A DNA stretch of 64,000 bases from Velocimicrobium porci (lineage in GTDB: Bacteria > Bacillota > Clostridia > Lachnospirales > Lachnospiraceae). Shown piece by piece: positions 1 through 8,320 of this stretch. The position numbers were made by a program, and so were the translations under genes. Within the stretch, counting starts at the first letter, position 1, and each line of letters opens with the position of its first letter. The stretch is taken from NCBI RefSeq assembly GCF_009696045.1, contig NZ_VUMT01000001.1:62001-126000 (forward strand), in the 5' to 3' direction. The notes beneath the pieces are model-generated. The model made no database searches. It worked only from the letters and a program-made list of their open reading frames with translations, and was not told the DNA's origin.

Positions 1-834
1 AAGCATTTCTTCTACCAACTGCAAACGAAATTCCTTTGATGCTCTCCAACTGGAACGTGGATGAACCTCTTTAAGAACATTTTCACAAATACAATCTAAT
101 AATTCTCTCGAAACTGTCTTTCCCCGTGCCATCTGCTCTGCCTCTACACAACGCATTGGTACCGGTCCGGCTACACCATATCCTATTTTTAATTTTTCAA
201 TTGCTTTTTTATCCGGCGTTAATTTTGTCATAACAGAACATCCAAGTGTAGCAATCTCCATCGCTTTTCGCTTTCCATACTTAATATATCTGCCATGATA
301 TCCTTCATAATTTTCTTTTTCTATTCGAATTGCTGTTAATATTTCGTTTTGCTTTCTTACCGTTTTTCCGGCTCCCTGATACCACTCTGTAATTGGAATA
401 ATTCGAGTCCCTTCAGGACCTTTTAATTCCATCTTTGCATCTAATACACATAAAGTAGAAGCACTATCTGCACTTGTCACACCATTACAGACATTTCCAC
501 CTATTGTTCCCATATTTCTTATCTGCGGACCTCCAACCTGGTCAACTGCATCTCCCAGATTTGGTATATACTGTTTTATAATATCATCATTGGTAATATG
601 AGAAAATACGGTTGCCGCTTTTATAATGATTGTTCCGTCTGAGTCCATCTCAATTCCTTTTAATTCAGGAATATTACTAATGTTAACCAAATGACATCCC
701 GCCATTTTCCCTTCTCTTATTTTAATCAAAACGTCAGTTCCACCAGATATAACCTCAGCTTTTGGATTTTTTACCAGCTCTTCAATTGCTTCATCTACAG
801 TTGAAGCTACAATTACTGATTCAATGTCGTACAT
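1..834 (-). CDS. Xanthine dehydrogenase-type FAD-binding subunit (3' end outside window)
   Basis: Medium (FAD) subunit of a three-subunit molybdenum hydroxylase; it passes electrons from the iron-sulfur subunit to NAD or another acceptor in the cytoplasm. 278 codons are visible and the C-terminus lies beyond the left edge. The protein opens MYDIESVIVAS, shows GGTDVLIK near residue 31 and NMGTIGGNVCNG near residue 110, the FAD-binding signature of this family. The ATG at 832-834 sits one base after the stop of the Mo-subunit gene, so the two are translationally coupled. The third (2Fe-2S) subunit is probably just outside the window. Its operon with guanine deaminase supports xanthine or hypoxanthine as substrate, but this is inferred. 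Confidence 0.87.
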   Translation of the reverse strand, partial: MYDIESVIVASTVDEAIEELVKNPKAEVISGGTDVLIKIREGKMAGCHLVNISNIPELKGIEMDSDGTIIIKAATVFSHITNDDIIKQYIPNLGDAVDQVGGPQIRNMGTIGGNVCNGVTSADSASTLCVLDAKMELKGPEGTRIIPITEWYQGAGKTVRKQNEILTAIRIEKENYEGYHGRYIKYGKRKAMEIATLGCSVMTKLTPDKKAIEKLKIGYGVAGPVPMRCVEAEQMARGKTVSRELLDCICENVLKEVHPRSSWRASKEFRLQLVEEML

Positions 835-835
835 G

Positions 836-3142
836 CTAATTCTCCCCCTTTCCTTTTATCAGACCATGCTCCATAAATTCTAATACCAGTTTTTCCGGAT
901 TTAAAGGTAATGTATCAAAAGCTACTCCCGTAGCATGCAAAATCGCATTTCGAATTGCCGGTGCCTGAGGAATTGCCGGTGGTTCGCCCAACGCTTTGTT
1001 ACCAAAAGGTCCGGTCGGATCTTCTAATTCCACAAATGCAGTATTTAATTTTGGTGTGTCCATTGCTGTAGGCATTTTATAATCCAACAAATTATTATTG
1101 AGTGGTCTTCCGATTTTATCATATAGTAACTCTTCACCTAACGTATAACCAAGCCCCATACTCATACCACCGTGTACTTGTGCCTGGGCTAACTTTGGAT
1201 TCAAAAGTTTTCCGCTATCATGAACATTTATAATATCTATAATTTCTACCGTTCCATATGGAATATCGACTTCAACCTCAACAAAGCAGGCACCTGTTGC
1301 AAATGTATTATTTTTGCACTGGCTTGTTGCCTCCGCAGTAATATGCTCACAATGCTCCAAACTATAAAACGCTTCTTCTGCAAGTTCCCCTAATGATAAC
1401 AAAATTTCATTTGTATCTTTATCAACAATCTGATTTTGTTTCACATCCATTGTATCAGCCTTTTTCTGAAGCATATATTCTGCGTAAGCAAGAATCTTAT
1501 TCTTTAAGATTTTACCTGTTTTCTTTACAGCCATACCACTTACATAAGACTGTCTTGAAGCATAAGCTCCCGTATCAAATGGTGTGATATCTGTATCCTG
1601 AACCGTTAAAATATGTATATTATCTTCTGTTATCCCCGTTACTTCCGAAGCCATCTGTGTAAATACAGTATCTGCTCCCTGTCCAATCTCAGTTGCACCC
1701 ATTTGCAGCTGTATGGAACCATCTTGATTTAATATCATACGGCACGAAGCTGTTTCTAATGAAATTGGATATACCCCTGTCTTATAACAGAATATAGCCA
1801 TTCCAACACCTCTTCGTTTTGAACCTGTTTGATTTTTATATCTTTCTCTCTTTTCGTCCCACTTAATATGTTCTCTTCCGATTTTAATACACTCCTGTAA
1901 TCCATAAGAATGACAGGTTATTTTTGTATGCGGATCAACGTATCCTGCCTGCATACAATTTTTTAACCGAAATTCCAGTGGATCCATACCAATTGCATAA
2001 GCCAAATCATCAGCCAGACATTCTGTGGCAAAAGCTCCCTGTGGAATACCATAAGCTCGCATTGCCCCTGCTGTAATACAATTTGTATAAACAGTAAAGC
2101 TTTCGGATTCTAATACCTTTTCATCCCGGTACATCTGCTTAAAAATGTTGGCGCCATTTGCCACAATCGCATGTCCGTGAGAAGCGTAAGCACCTTGATT
2201 CGAATAAGCTTTAAATGTTCTTGCAACCAGCGTTCCATCTTTTCTAACTGCTGCTTTTATTTTATATTTAATTGCATGTCTTGTTCTTGTACAGGCAAGG
2301 GTTTCTTCTCTTGTCAATTCCAATTTCACACAACGACCACCTACCTGTGTACATAAGAAAGCATTTAATGGTTCATATAACACATCTTGTTTATTTCCAA
2401 AACCGCCTCCGATATATGGCTTAATTACCCGTACTTTTCCCCATGGAATTCCAAGTGCCTGACCGATTACTCTTCGAACGATATGTGGAATCTGTGTGGA
2501 AGAAACAACAACAATTCTTCCTTTTTCCATATAGGCAAATGAATGTGGTACTTCGATGTGGCAATGTTGCACCGGCTGCGTTTCATATTCTTTTTCCAGT
2601 GTAACCAATCCTTCTTCTTTTATTGCTTCTTCATAGGTTCCTTCACCTACCTGAAATGAAGAATGACCAACTATATTATCAGGACGTTCTTCATGAAGAA
2701 TATCTGCACCTTCTTTCATTGCCTGTTCAACACAAAGAATTGGCTCATGCTCTTCATATTCCACCTTAATAAGCCGAACTGCCCGATTGGCAGCAATTTC
2801 ATTTTCAGCAACTACGGCAGCAATATCATCACCATATACACGGACCCTTTGATTTAATAGCTTTCGATCCGCAATATCCTGATGAGCCTTTTCGGTTGAC
2901 CATGGATGTCCCGGTGTTGGAAATTGATAATCCGGGACATCAAAACATGTCACAATTTTAACAACCCCAGGCACCTTAAGTGCCTCTTCCAAATCAAAAC
3001 TTTTTACTACACCATTGGCAATCGTACTGTGTACAACTTTAGCTACCAATGCATCTTTTGGTTCCAAATCTCCTACATATTTTGCAGTTCCTGTAACTTT
3101 TTCCACTGCATCAACTCTTATTAGGCTGGTTCCAATACCCAT
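836..3142 (-). CDS. Xanthine dehydrogenase-type molybdenum-binding subunit
   Basis: Large catalytic subunit of a molybdenum hydroxylase, 768 aa, normal for stand-alone Mo subunits. An N-terminal aldehyde oxidase/xanthine dehydrogenase a/b hammerhead domain (about 1-125) begins GIGTSLIRVDAVEKVTGTAKY; the rest is the molybdopterin-binding domain. The glycine-rich IGGGFGNKQD near residue 245 and the C-terminal LGEPPAIPQAP near 727, which carries the catalytic Glu, are both present. RBS GGAGGG lies 6-7 bases before ATG. It lies between guanine deaminase and the FAD subunit, consistent with oxidising the xanthine made by the deaminase. Some members of this family are selenium-dependent; nothing here decides that. 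Confidence 0.9.
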   Translation of the reverse strand: MGIGTSLIRVDAVEKVTGTAKYVGDLEPKDALVAKVVHSTIANGVVKSFDLEEALKVPGVVKIVTCFDVPDYQFPTPGHPWSTEKAHQDIADRKLLNQRVRVYGDDIAAVVAENEIAANRAVRLIKVEYEEHEPILCVEQAMKEGADILHEERPDNIVGHSSFQVGEGTYEEAIKEEGLVTLEKEYETQPVQHCHIEVPHSFAYMEKGRIVVVSSTQIPHIVRRVIGQALGIPWGKVRVIKPYIGGGFGNKQDVLYEPLNAFLCTQVGGRCVKLELTREETLACTRTRHAIKYKIKAAVRKDGTLVARTFKAYSNQGAYASHGHAIVANGANIFKQMYRDEKVLESESFTVYTNCITAGAMRAYGIPQGAFATECLADDLAYAIGMDPLEFRLKNCMQAGYVDPHTKITCHSYGLQECIKIGREHIKWDEKRERYKNQTGSKRRGVGMAIFCYKTGVYPISLETASCRMILNQDGSIQLQMGATEIGQGADTVFTQMASEVTGITEDNIHILTVQDTDITPFDTGAYASRQSYVSGMAVKKTGKILKNKILAYAEYMLQKKADTMDVKQNQIVDKDTNEILLSLGELAEEAFYSLEHCEHITAEATSQCKNNTFATGACFVEVEVDIPYGTVEIIDIINVHDSGKLLNPKLAQAQVHGGMSMGLGYTLGEELLYDKIGRPLNNNLLDYKMPTAMDTPKLNTAFVELEDPTGPFGNKALGEPPAIPQAPAIRNAILHATGVAFDTLPLNPEKLVLEFMEHGLIKGKGEN

Positions 3143-3212
3143 AATAGTTCCCTCCTCTATCTGTCATCTTATTATATATAAATAGCAAATTGCCATTTAT
3201 TAGCATAACAAA

Positions 3213-4478
3213 TTATACAATACAACAACCTGCAATATATTTTGCATAAATATTTCTATCATCCGACAAGTATATCATTCGCTCTAAACGAGACCGAACC
3301 GTTAATTCCTGCGGATGAAGCAGACTAGTATCATCCAAAACAACTGCATCAAACTCATATCCTTTTTCAAAACTTCCAACTTTTCCAAAAAACTCGCCTC
3401 CGCCTTTTGTACCCATAAAAAAGGCTTCTTCTATTGTAAGTGGTGTTTCTTTTGTATTTAACAGTCGCCAGCGAAGTTTTGATACTTGTATCGCATCCGC
3501 CATAGCACGAAACATTGAAATCGAATGTCCTCCAGCAAGATCGGTTCCAAGTCCGATTTTTAAATCTCTTTCTAAATATTTTTTTGCCGGTGCAATTCCA
3601 GACGACAAGTTTGTATTTGACTGAGGGCAATGAGCAACATATACTCCATTTTCTTTCATTTTCTCAATCTCTTCCTCTGTTGAATAAACACAATGTGCCA
3701 TAACTGTTTTTCCATATAAGCCAAACAGCCCTCTGCGGTCGTAAGCATCGCCATAACAAGTCGAATCCGGACAAAGCTCCTGCACCCATTTAATTTCTGA
3801 TGGATTCTCTGACAAATGAGATTGTGCCGGCAATCCAGTTTCTTTCTGAAGCTGTGAAAGCCCCTTCATTAACAAGTCCGAACAACTTGGAATAAATCTT
3901 GGCGTTATAATAGGCAATACATTTTTATATTTTTTAATCGAGTTGCCTACCCATTCCTTTGTTTCTCGAATTGCTTCGGAAACATCATCTTCTCTTAAGT
4001 AATCCGGACAATTTCTATCCATATTTACCTTTCCTACATATGCTTTCATTCCCATTTCTTCCAATAAATCCATTAAAAGATAAGTTGCTTCTGTATGCAG
4101 TGTTGCAAAGATACAAGCCCTCGTTGTAGGACTATGCCGTAATTCTTCCACAAATTGTTTATAAGCTTTCTCCGCATAAGTAAGCTCCTTATATTTTGCT
4201 TCTTCTGGAAACGTATATTGATTTAACCAATCCAACAACTCCATATCCATTCCCAAACCACGGAACGAATACTGTGGAGCATGAACATGTAAATCAACCA
4301 ACCCCGGAATAATCAACCGATCTCCGTAATCTTTTACCGTGATATTTTTATACTGTTCTGGAAGTGTGTCATAAACTCCCTGAGAAATTCCATCCTCACA
4401 TATAACATATCCATTTTCTTTTATACATAACTTATCTTTTGATTCACTATAGATAATATGTCCGTGCAATGCAAACAT
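3213..4478 (-). CDS. guaD: Guanine deaminase
   Basis: Amidohydrolase of 421 aa that hydrolyses guanine to xanthine and ammonia in the cytosol. Zinc-site features are visible in order: GLVDLHVHAPQYSFRG (HxH, near residue 60), QSHLSENPSE (near 220), MAHCVYS (near 265) and GTDLAGGHSISM (near 313), the last carrying the catalytic Asp. QYSFRG following HVHAP is typical of guanine deaminases rather than other cytosine/adenosine-type amidohydrolases. It is the first gene after a purine riboswitch and is followed 70 bases later by the xanthine dehydrogenase genes, so the operon performs guanine to xanthine to urate-level oxidation. Other aminohydrolases (e.g. 8-oxoguanine deaminase) are less likely. 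Confidence 0.92.
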   Translation of the reverse strand: MFALHGHIIYSESKDKLCIKENGYVICEDGISQGVYDTLPEQYKNITVKDYGDRLIIPGLVDLHVHAPQYSFRGLGMDMELLDWLNQYTFPEEAKYKELTYAEKAYKQFVEELRHSPTTRACIFATLHTEATYLLMDLLEEMGMKAYVGKVNMDRNCPDYLREDDVSEAIRETKEWVGNSIKKYKNVLPIITPRFIPSCSDLLMKGLSQLQKETGLPAQSHLSENPSEIKWVQELCPDSTCYGDAYDRRGLFGLYGKTVMAHCVYSTEEEIEKMKENGVYVAHCPQSNTNLSSGIAPAKKYLERDLKIGLGTDLAGGHSISMFRAMADAIQVSKLRWRLLNTKETPLTIEEAFFMGTKGGGEFFGKVGSFEKGYEFDAVVLDDTSLLHPQELTVRSRLERMIYLSDDRNIYAKYIAGCCIV

Positions 4479-4519
4479 TTATTATCATCGCCTCACAATC
4501 TTTTTATAATTTATGATAT

Positions 4520-4597
4520 AAAAAAACCAACTACTCAGAAAACATAACCCATGTTCCTCCGAAGAGAAACTTATAGTCAACTATTTCCGGTAGTTGG
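4520..4597 (-). terminator. Expression platform of the purine riboswitch: terminator overlapping the aptamer
   Basis: On the minus strand CCAACTAC (complement of 4590-4597), which belongs to J2/3 and P3 of the aptamer, is perfectly complementary to GTAGTTGG (complement of 4527-4534), which is followed directly by a T run (4520-4526). Two small hairpins fold in between: a TTCG tetraloop hairpin near 4556-4571 and one near 4541-4555. Folding of the aptamer would hide CCAACTAC and prevent the terminator, so ligand should permit transcription (ON switch), as in the adenine-sensing pbuE case. The pairing is seen directly; the direction of regulation is inference. Confidence 0.65.
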
Positions 4598-4631
4598 TAG
4601 ATACGTCCACCCAATTGTAAACCTATATAAG
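4570..4631 (-). ncRNA. Purine riboswitch aptamer (guanine/xanthine type)
   Basis: The minus strand shows the full purine aptamer: P1 CTTATA/TATAAG, P2 GTTTAC/GTGGAC with loop AATTGGG, J2/3 GTATCTACC, P3 AACTA/TAGTT with loop CCGGAAA, and J3/1 GAC. The GG of loop 2 and CC of loop 3 can form the conserved loop-loop kiss. The specificity base (C74 in xpt numbering) is C, and U51 is kept, so guanine, hypoxanthine or xanthine is expected rather than adenine. It lies between a consensus promoter and guaD. J1/2 reads TAG, slightly off the usual TAA. Confidence 0.88.
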
Positions 4632-4670
4632 CTTCTTTATCAACTGTCAGCTCTTTTATTCATTTATCAA

Positions 4671-4699
4671 ATTATATCACATTTTCCTATTTCTGTCAA
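4671..4699 (-). promoter_or_regulatory. Consensus sigma-A promoter for the purine operon
   Basis: Minus strand TTGACA (complement of 4694-4699), a 17-base spacer, then TATAAT (complement of 4671-4676). Both boxes match the housekeeping consensus exactly. Transcription would start near 4664, about 33 bases ahead of the riboswitch aptamer. Confidence 0.88.
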
Positions 4700-4721
4700 T
4701 CTTTTTATGTTTTTTTCTTAC

Positions 4722-4898
4722 TTATTGGTTCTTTTTGTTATAAAAATAAAGCAATAAAAGTAATCCAAACAGACCAATTAACATTCTTACAAGATATGGA
4801 AAACCGACTGTTTTTTGTCCTGTTACAATCAATGCAATACAAAAGCCAAAAACTACTGTTGCTATAATACGTACAATCCATTTTTGCATATTTTCCAT
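4722..4898 (-). CDS. 58-aa membrane protein downstream of the glycan ABC transporter
   Basis: Short gene with a strong ribosome site, GGAGGTG six bases before ATG (4896-4898). The product begins MENMQKWIVRIIATVVFG and ends YFYNKKNQ, with two hydrophobic stretches (about 8-26 and 36-53) separated by a short GQKTVGFPY loop: a two-helix hairpin membrane protein. It follows the last permease gene by 27 bases on the same strand, so it is probably the last gene of that operon. Similar tiny proteins occur beside sugar permeases in gut Firmicutes (I believe grouped as a DUF family, possibly DUF6903, not checked). A role in transporter assembly or stability is only a guess. Confidence 0.78.
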   Translation of the reverse strand: MENMQKWIVRIIATVVFGFCIALIVTGQKTVGFPYLVRMLIGLFGLLLLLYFYNKKNQ

Positions 4899-4925
4899 CT
4901 ATAACACCTCCGACGTTCAAAATAT

Positions 4926-5798
4926 TTAACCTTTTAATCCACCAAGACTCATTCCCTCTGTCAACTTCTTCTGAACACAAATATATAAAACCAATGTCGG
5001 CAACATTACAATTACAAGCCCTGCATATAACCGCCCATAATTTGCTGCTGCCTGCTGTGCCTGCATCAATTGCATTAAGCCTACAGGTAACGTCTTTGTT
5101 TCCCCTGTCAGCAATGTCATTGCAATGATATATTCATTCCAAAATGATAAGAAATTAAACAAAATGACCGTAACAATACTTGGTCGTGCCATAGGCATCA
5201 TAATAGAAAACATCGTTTTAAAATATCCTGCTCCATCGACAAAAGCAGCCTCCTCATAATCTTTTGGTATGGATACAAAAAAACCGGAGAGAAGGTAAAT
5301 TGTAAACGGCAATGCCGTAGAAGCATATACTAATGCTACAATAAATATATTATTGAGAAAAAATCCTGTTCCAAAAATATTTCTCAAAAATTTATCGCCA
5401 TCTACAAACATTAAAAAAATAGGTACAACGATATAATTTACATTGATAAAAAGTCCACCCATAAACATAATGTTACACAATTTACTGCCTTTAAAGCGAT
5501 ATCGTGCCAATACATATGCTGCCGGAAGGGCGACTACAAGCAATATAACTAAAGCAATTGCCGTAACCAGTACAGAATTCAATAAGTAATCACCCATTTT
5601 TGCTTCTTGGAAAGCATCAATAAAATTTTGAATATACACTCCTTTTGGAAGTGTCCAAGGATTCCCATAAAATTCCGAATTTTCTTTAATCGAAGCAAGA
5701 AACACCCAGCCAACCGGAACTATAATGCTAACAGCAAGCAGCAACAGTACAACATAAATAAACACTTTATAAATTGTATTTTTTCCTTTACTATCCAT
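4926..5798 (-). CDS. Carbohydrate ABC transporter permease (MalG/MsmG type)
   Basis: Second permease of a CUT1-type sugar importer, 290 aa with six predicted membrane helices. The cytoplasmic coupling motif EEAAFVDGAGYFKTMFSIMMP near residue 190-210 matches the EAA-loop consensus that contacts the ATPase. RBS AGGAGG lies 8 bases before ATG. It follows the MalF-type permease by 12 bases. No ATPase gene is in the operon; CUT1 systems of Firmicutes commonly share one MsmX/MsmK-type ATPase encoded elsewhere. Substrate is inferred from the neighbouring GH112 phosphorylase to be galacto-N-biose and/or lacto-N-biose. Confidence 0.9.
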   Translation of the reverse strand: MDSKGKNTIYKVFIYVVLLLLAVSIIVPVGWVFLASIKENSEFYGNPWTLPKGVYIQNFIDAFQEAKMGDYLLNSVLVTAIALVILLVVALPAAYVLARYRFKGSKLCNIMFMGGLFINVNYIVVPIFLMFVDGDKFLRNIFGTGFFLNNIFIVALVYASTALPFTIYLLSGFFVSIPKDYEEAAFVDGAGYFKTMFSIMMPMARPSIVTVILFNFLSFWNEYIIAMTLLTGETKTLPVGLMQLMQAQQAAANYGRLYAGLVIVMLPTLVLYICVQKKLTEGMSLGGLKG

Positions 5799-5810
5799 AC
5801 TGTTTTCCTC

Positions 5811-6704
5811 CTAAAATTCCAGCGTTTCACGCTTTGTCACAAAATTAATAAGTCCGGCTAAACTAAATGAAAACAAAAATACTACTACACCAATCGCCAT
5901 ACCGTATCCATAAGAAGAATTCGTATAGGCCTGCCCATACATATAGCTTAAGAAAACCTCACTTGCCCCATCCGGTTTTCCTCCAGTCATTGCTTTTACA
6001 AATAAGAAACTTAAATTAATCGAACTAATGATAAAGAAAGTAAGTGTTGTTCTAATATTGGTCCAAATAAGTGGTAATGTGATATGGAAGAACTGATGGA
6101 TCCTTCCAGAACCTTCCAGATTGGCCGATTCATACAGACTTTCTGGAACACTTGTCATACTTGCCATATACATTACCATATAATATCCAATTGCCTGCCA
6201 TACCATAGCGATTACTAAACTGTAAATAACAAGCTGTTGATTTCCAAGCCAGAGAATCGGTTTGGCATCTGCTCCCCGAAAAATCGATAATATACTATTT
6301 AACAGACCCTGACTTGGATCATAAATAGCTGAAAATATCGCTGATATTACAACTACGGATAAAATATTTGGAATATAAAAAATAATCCGAAAAAAATTCT
6401 GTCCTTTTACTTTTTCCCTTGATAAAATTGCTGCAAATATAAGAGAAAGAGTCATTGTTATAATTGTTACAAGAACAATTAATAAAATTGAATTTTGAAA
6501 TGAGCGGTAAAATTTCTCATCAGTAAACAACAATTTAAAGTTATTAAGTCCCACAAATGTTTTGTTATTTGAAAAACCGCCCCATTTGTATAAAGACATT
6601 TTAAATACATTAATTGTAGGAATTATCATAAATACAATAAATAATATTACAGCCGGCAATGTGCAAATGGCAATAAAAGCAGTTCGACCTTTTCTTTGGC
6701 GCAT
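5811..6704 (-). CDS. Carbohydrate ABC transporter permease (MalF/MsmF type)
   Basis: First permease of the CUT1 sugar importer, 297 aa, six predicted helices, with an N-terminal basic segment MRQRKGRTAFIAI before helix 1. The coupling loop YESANLEGSGRIHQFFHITLP near residue 195-215 is the EAA motif. It lies between the binding-protein gene (72 bases upstream) and the MalG-type permease. Because the binding-protein reading frame is broken, this intact permease may lack its cognate substrate-delivering partner unless another binding protein substitutes. Confidence 0.9.
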   Translation of the reverse strand: MRQRKGRTAFIAICTLPAVILFIVFMIIPTINVFKMSLYKWGGFSNNKTFVGLNNFKLLFTDEKFYRSFQNSILLIVLVTIITMTLSLIFAAILSREKVKGQNFFRIIFYIPNILSVVVISAIFSAIYDPSQGLLNSILSIFRGADAKPILWLGNQQLVIYSLVIAMVWQAIGYYMVMYMASMTSVPESLYESANLEGSGRIHQFFHITLPLIWTNIRTTLTFFIISSINLSFLFVKAMTGGKPDGASEVFLSYMYGQAYTNSSYGYGMAIGVVVFLFSFSLAGLINFVTKRETLEF

Positions 6705-6776
6705 TCCTACTCCTCCTTCCTCTTTTTAGAAGAGAAAAGGACATTTGTTAAAATGCCCTTAAACTCCTTCTCCTAA

Positions 6777-8147
6777 CTAATTCATTGCTTTTCTCAGCTT
6801 ATCGCTTACTTCTTCTACAGATGCCTGCCAATCTTTTACCGTTTTATCACCACTTACGATACTGTCAACGGTTTTAAATAACGTGTCATTCATAGAAACA
6901 CCTTCGACTGGGTTTGTAGCAGCAAAGCCGCCCATTACAGCAACTGCACCATTATCGTATACACTATAGAACATTTTATTATCGCCTGTAAGTTTTTCAG
7001 AAATTCCAGTAATTGGCTGAATTGCATTCGACTTAGCAAAAATTTCTGCTGCTTTATCAGAATACATAAATGCAATCCATTCTTTTGCTAAATCTTGATT
7101 TGTACCTTCTGACGGAATCCACATCTGTTCAAAGAATGTGAAAGAAGATGGCTGTTGACCTTTGGAAATGGCCGGAACTGCTGTAAATCCCCATTCAAAT
7201 CCATCTGCTCTTGGTGCAGCTTTCATTTCACCCGGTAACCATGTACCATTTGGGCAAAAGATTGCTTTATTATCTAAAATCAACTGTTGATTCTTTGTGA
7301 AGTTTTCATTATTTGCATTTCCTACTGTAGTAGGCTCTACATATTTTGCTAATTTTCCGATTGTATCAAATACTGCTGTGGCATTTTCTGATTCCCAAAT
7401 ACCATCCTTATATGTCATACATTCATTATAGAAATCCGAACCGCCTGAAGATTCCAGCAACGCATAAGTAAATGCATCAAAGTATCCGGTTGTAGGATAT
7501 GTGAATAAAGAAATACCTTCTTTTTTTGCCTTTTCACCTAATTCCCACATTTCATCCCATGTCTTAGGAACTTCCCATCCTTTTTCCTTTAATAAACCTG
7601 CATTATAGAATAACCCACATGGGCTGTAAAACATTGGTGCATAATATGTTTTTCCATCATTATAAGGCATCGTTCCAAGTGTATCTAAAAAACCAGGAAG
7701 CATTTTATCTTTTACTTTCACATCTTCACCTGGAACAGTCATTTATAAAACGTCATCCAGACAAGTAAGCCCTTTCTCTTTTGTTATTGTTTCTGTAAGA
7801 CCTGCATCACGACCAGTTGCACAATGAATGACATCCGGGTAATCTCCTGCTTTCATAGCCGGAGTAATGACATCCTCAATTTTCTTATCTACCTGAAGTT
7901 CAACTTTAACACCATCATGAGTCTCTTCAAATGCTTTTGCAACCTCCGTCCATAACTCGCTTCCATAACCACCTTCAAAAGCTGCTACTTTTAATACCTG
8001 TTCTTCTGTCTTTTTCGTATCTCCGTTATTGGCATTATCGCCACTTGTACTATTTGATTCCTTTCCGCCACAACCAGCTAATAAAGAAGCTGATAGAGCT
8101 GCAATCGCCCCAATTGTTATAACTTTAGTAAATAGCTTTTTTTTCAT
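6777..8147 (-). pseudogene. Sugar-binding lipoprotein of the ABC transporter, split by an in-frame TAA
   Basis: Extracellular solute-binding protein (family 1) of about 456 codons. The first 134 codons (7743-8147) carry a lipoprotein signal, with lipobox SLLAGCGG near residue 26, then the N-lobe. A TAA at 7743-7745 follows DDVL, and the same frame continues at once with ATG (7740-7742) for 321 codons to the normal end, including KTYYAPMFYSPCGLFYNAG and a C-lobe. The two parts stay in one frame with no missing sequence, so this looks like a single nonsense change (e.g. TCA to TAA). Reinitiation at TAAATG is possible, but that product has no signal peptide. A sequencing error cannot be excluded. 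TAA is not a selenocysteine codon. Confidence 0.82.
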
Positions 8148-8320
8148 AAACTTATACCTCCTTGCTTTCCTTATCTTGTTGTTTTAATATTACTTTATTT
8201 TTTGCACTTTTTCTATCATTATCTTGTCTTTCGTTTTAGTTATGTTGCTTTTTGTATATTTTTTTCATATTTTTATTCTTATTTTAGTGCATTATTCACT
8301 ATATTTTTTCTTTCTTCCAT

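Noticed and set aside
4738-4980. 80-codon minus-strand frame overlapping the permease end
   Set aside because: It is out of frame with the better supported 58-aa membrane protein, which has a strong ribosome site and hydrophobic profile.
7740-7745. Stop codon as selenocysteine or programmed read-through
   Set aside because: The codon is TAA, not TGA, and no stem-loop or stimulatory context was seen; a nonsense mutation is simpler.
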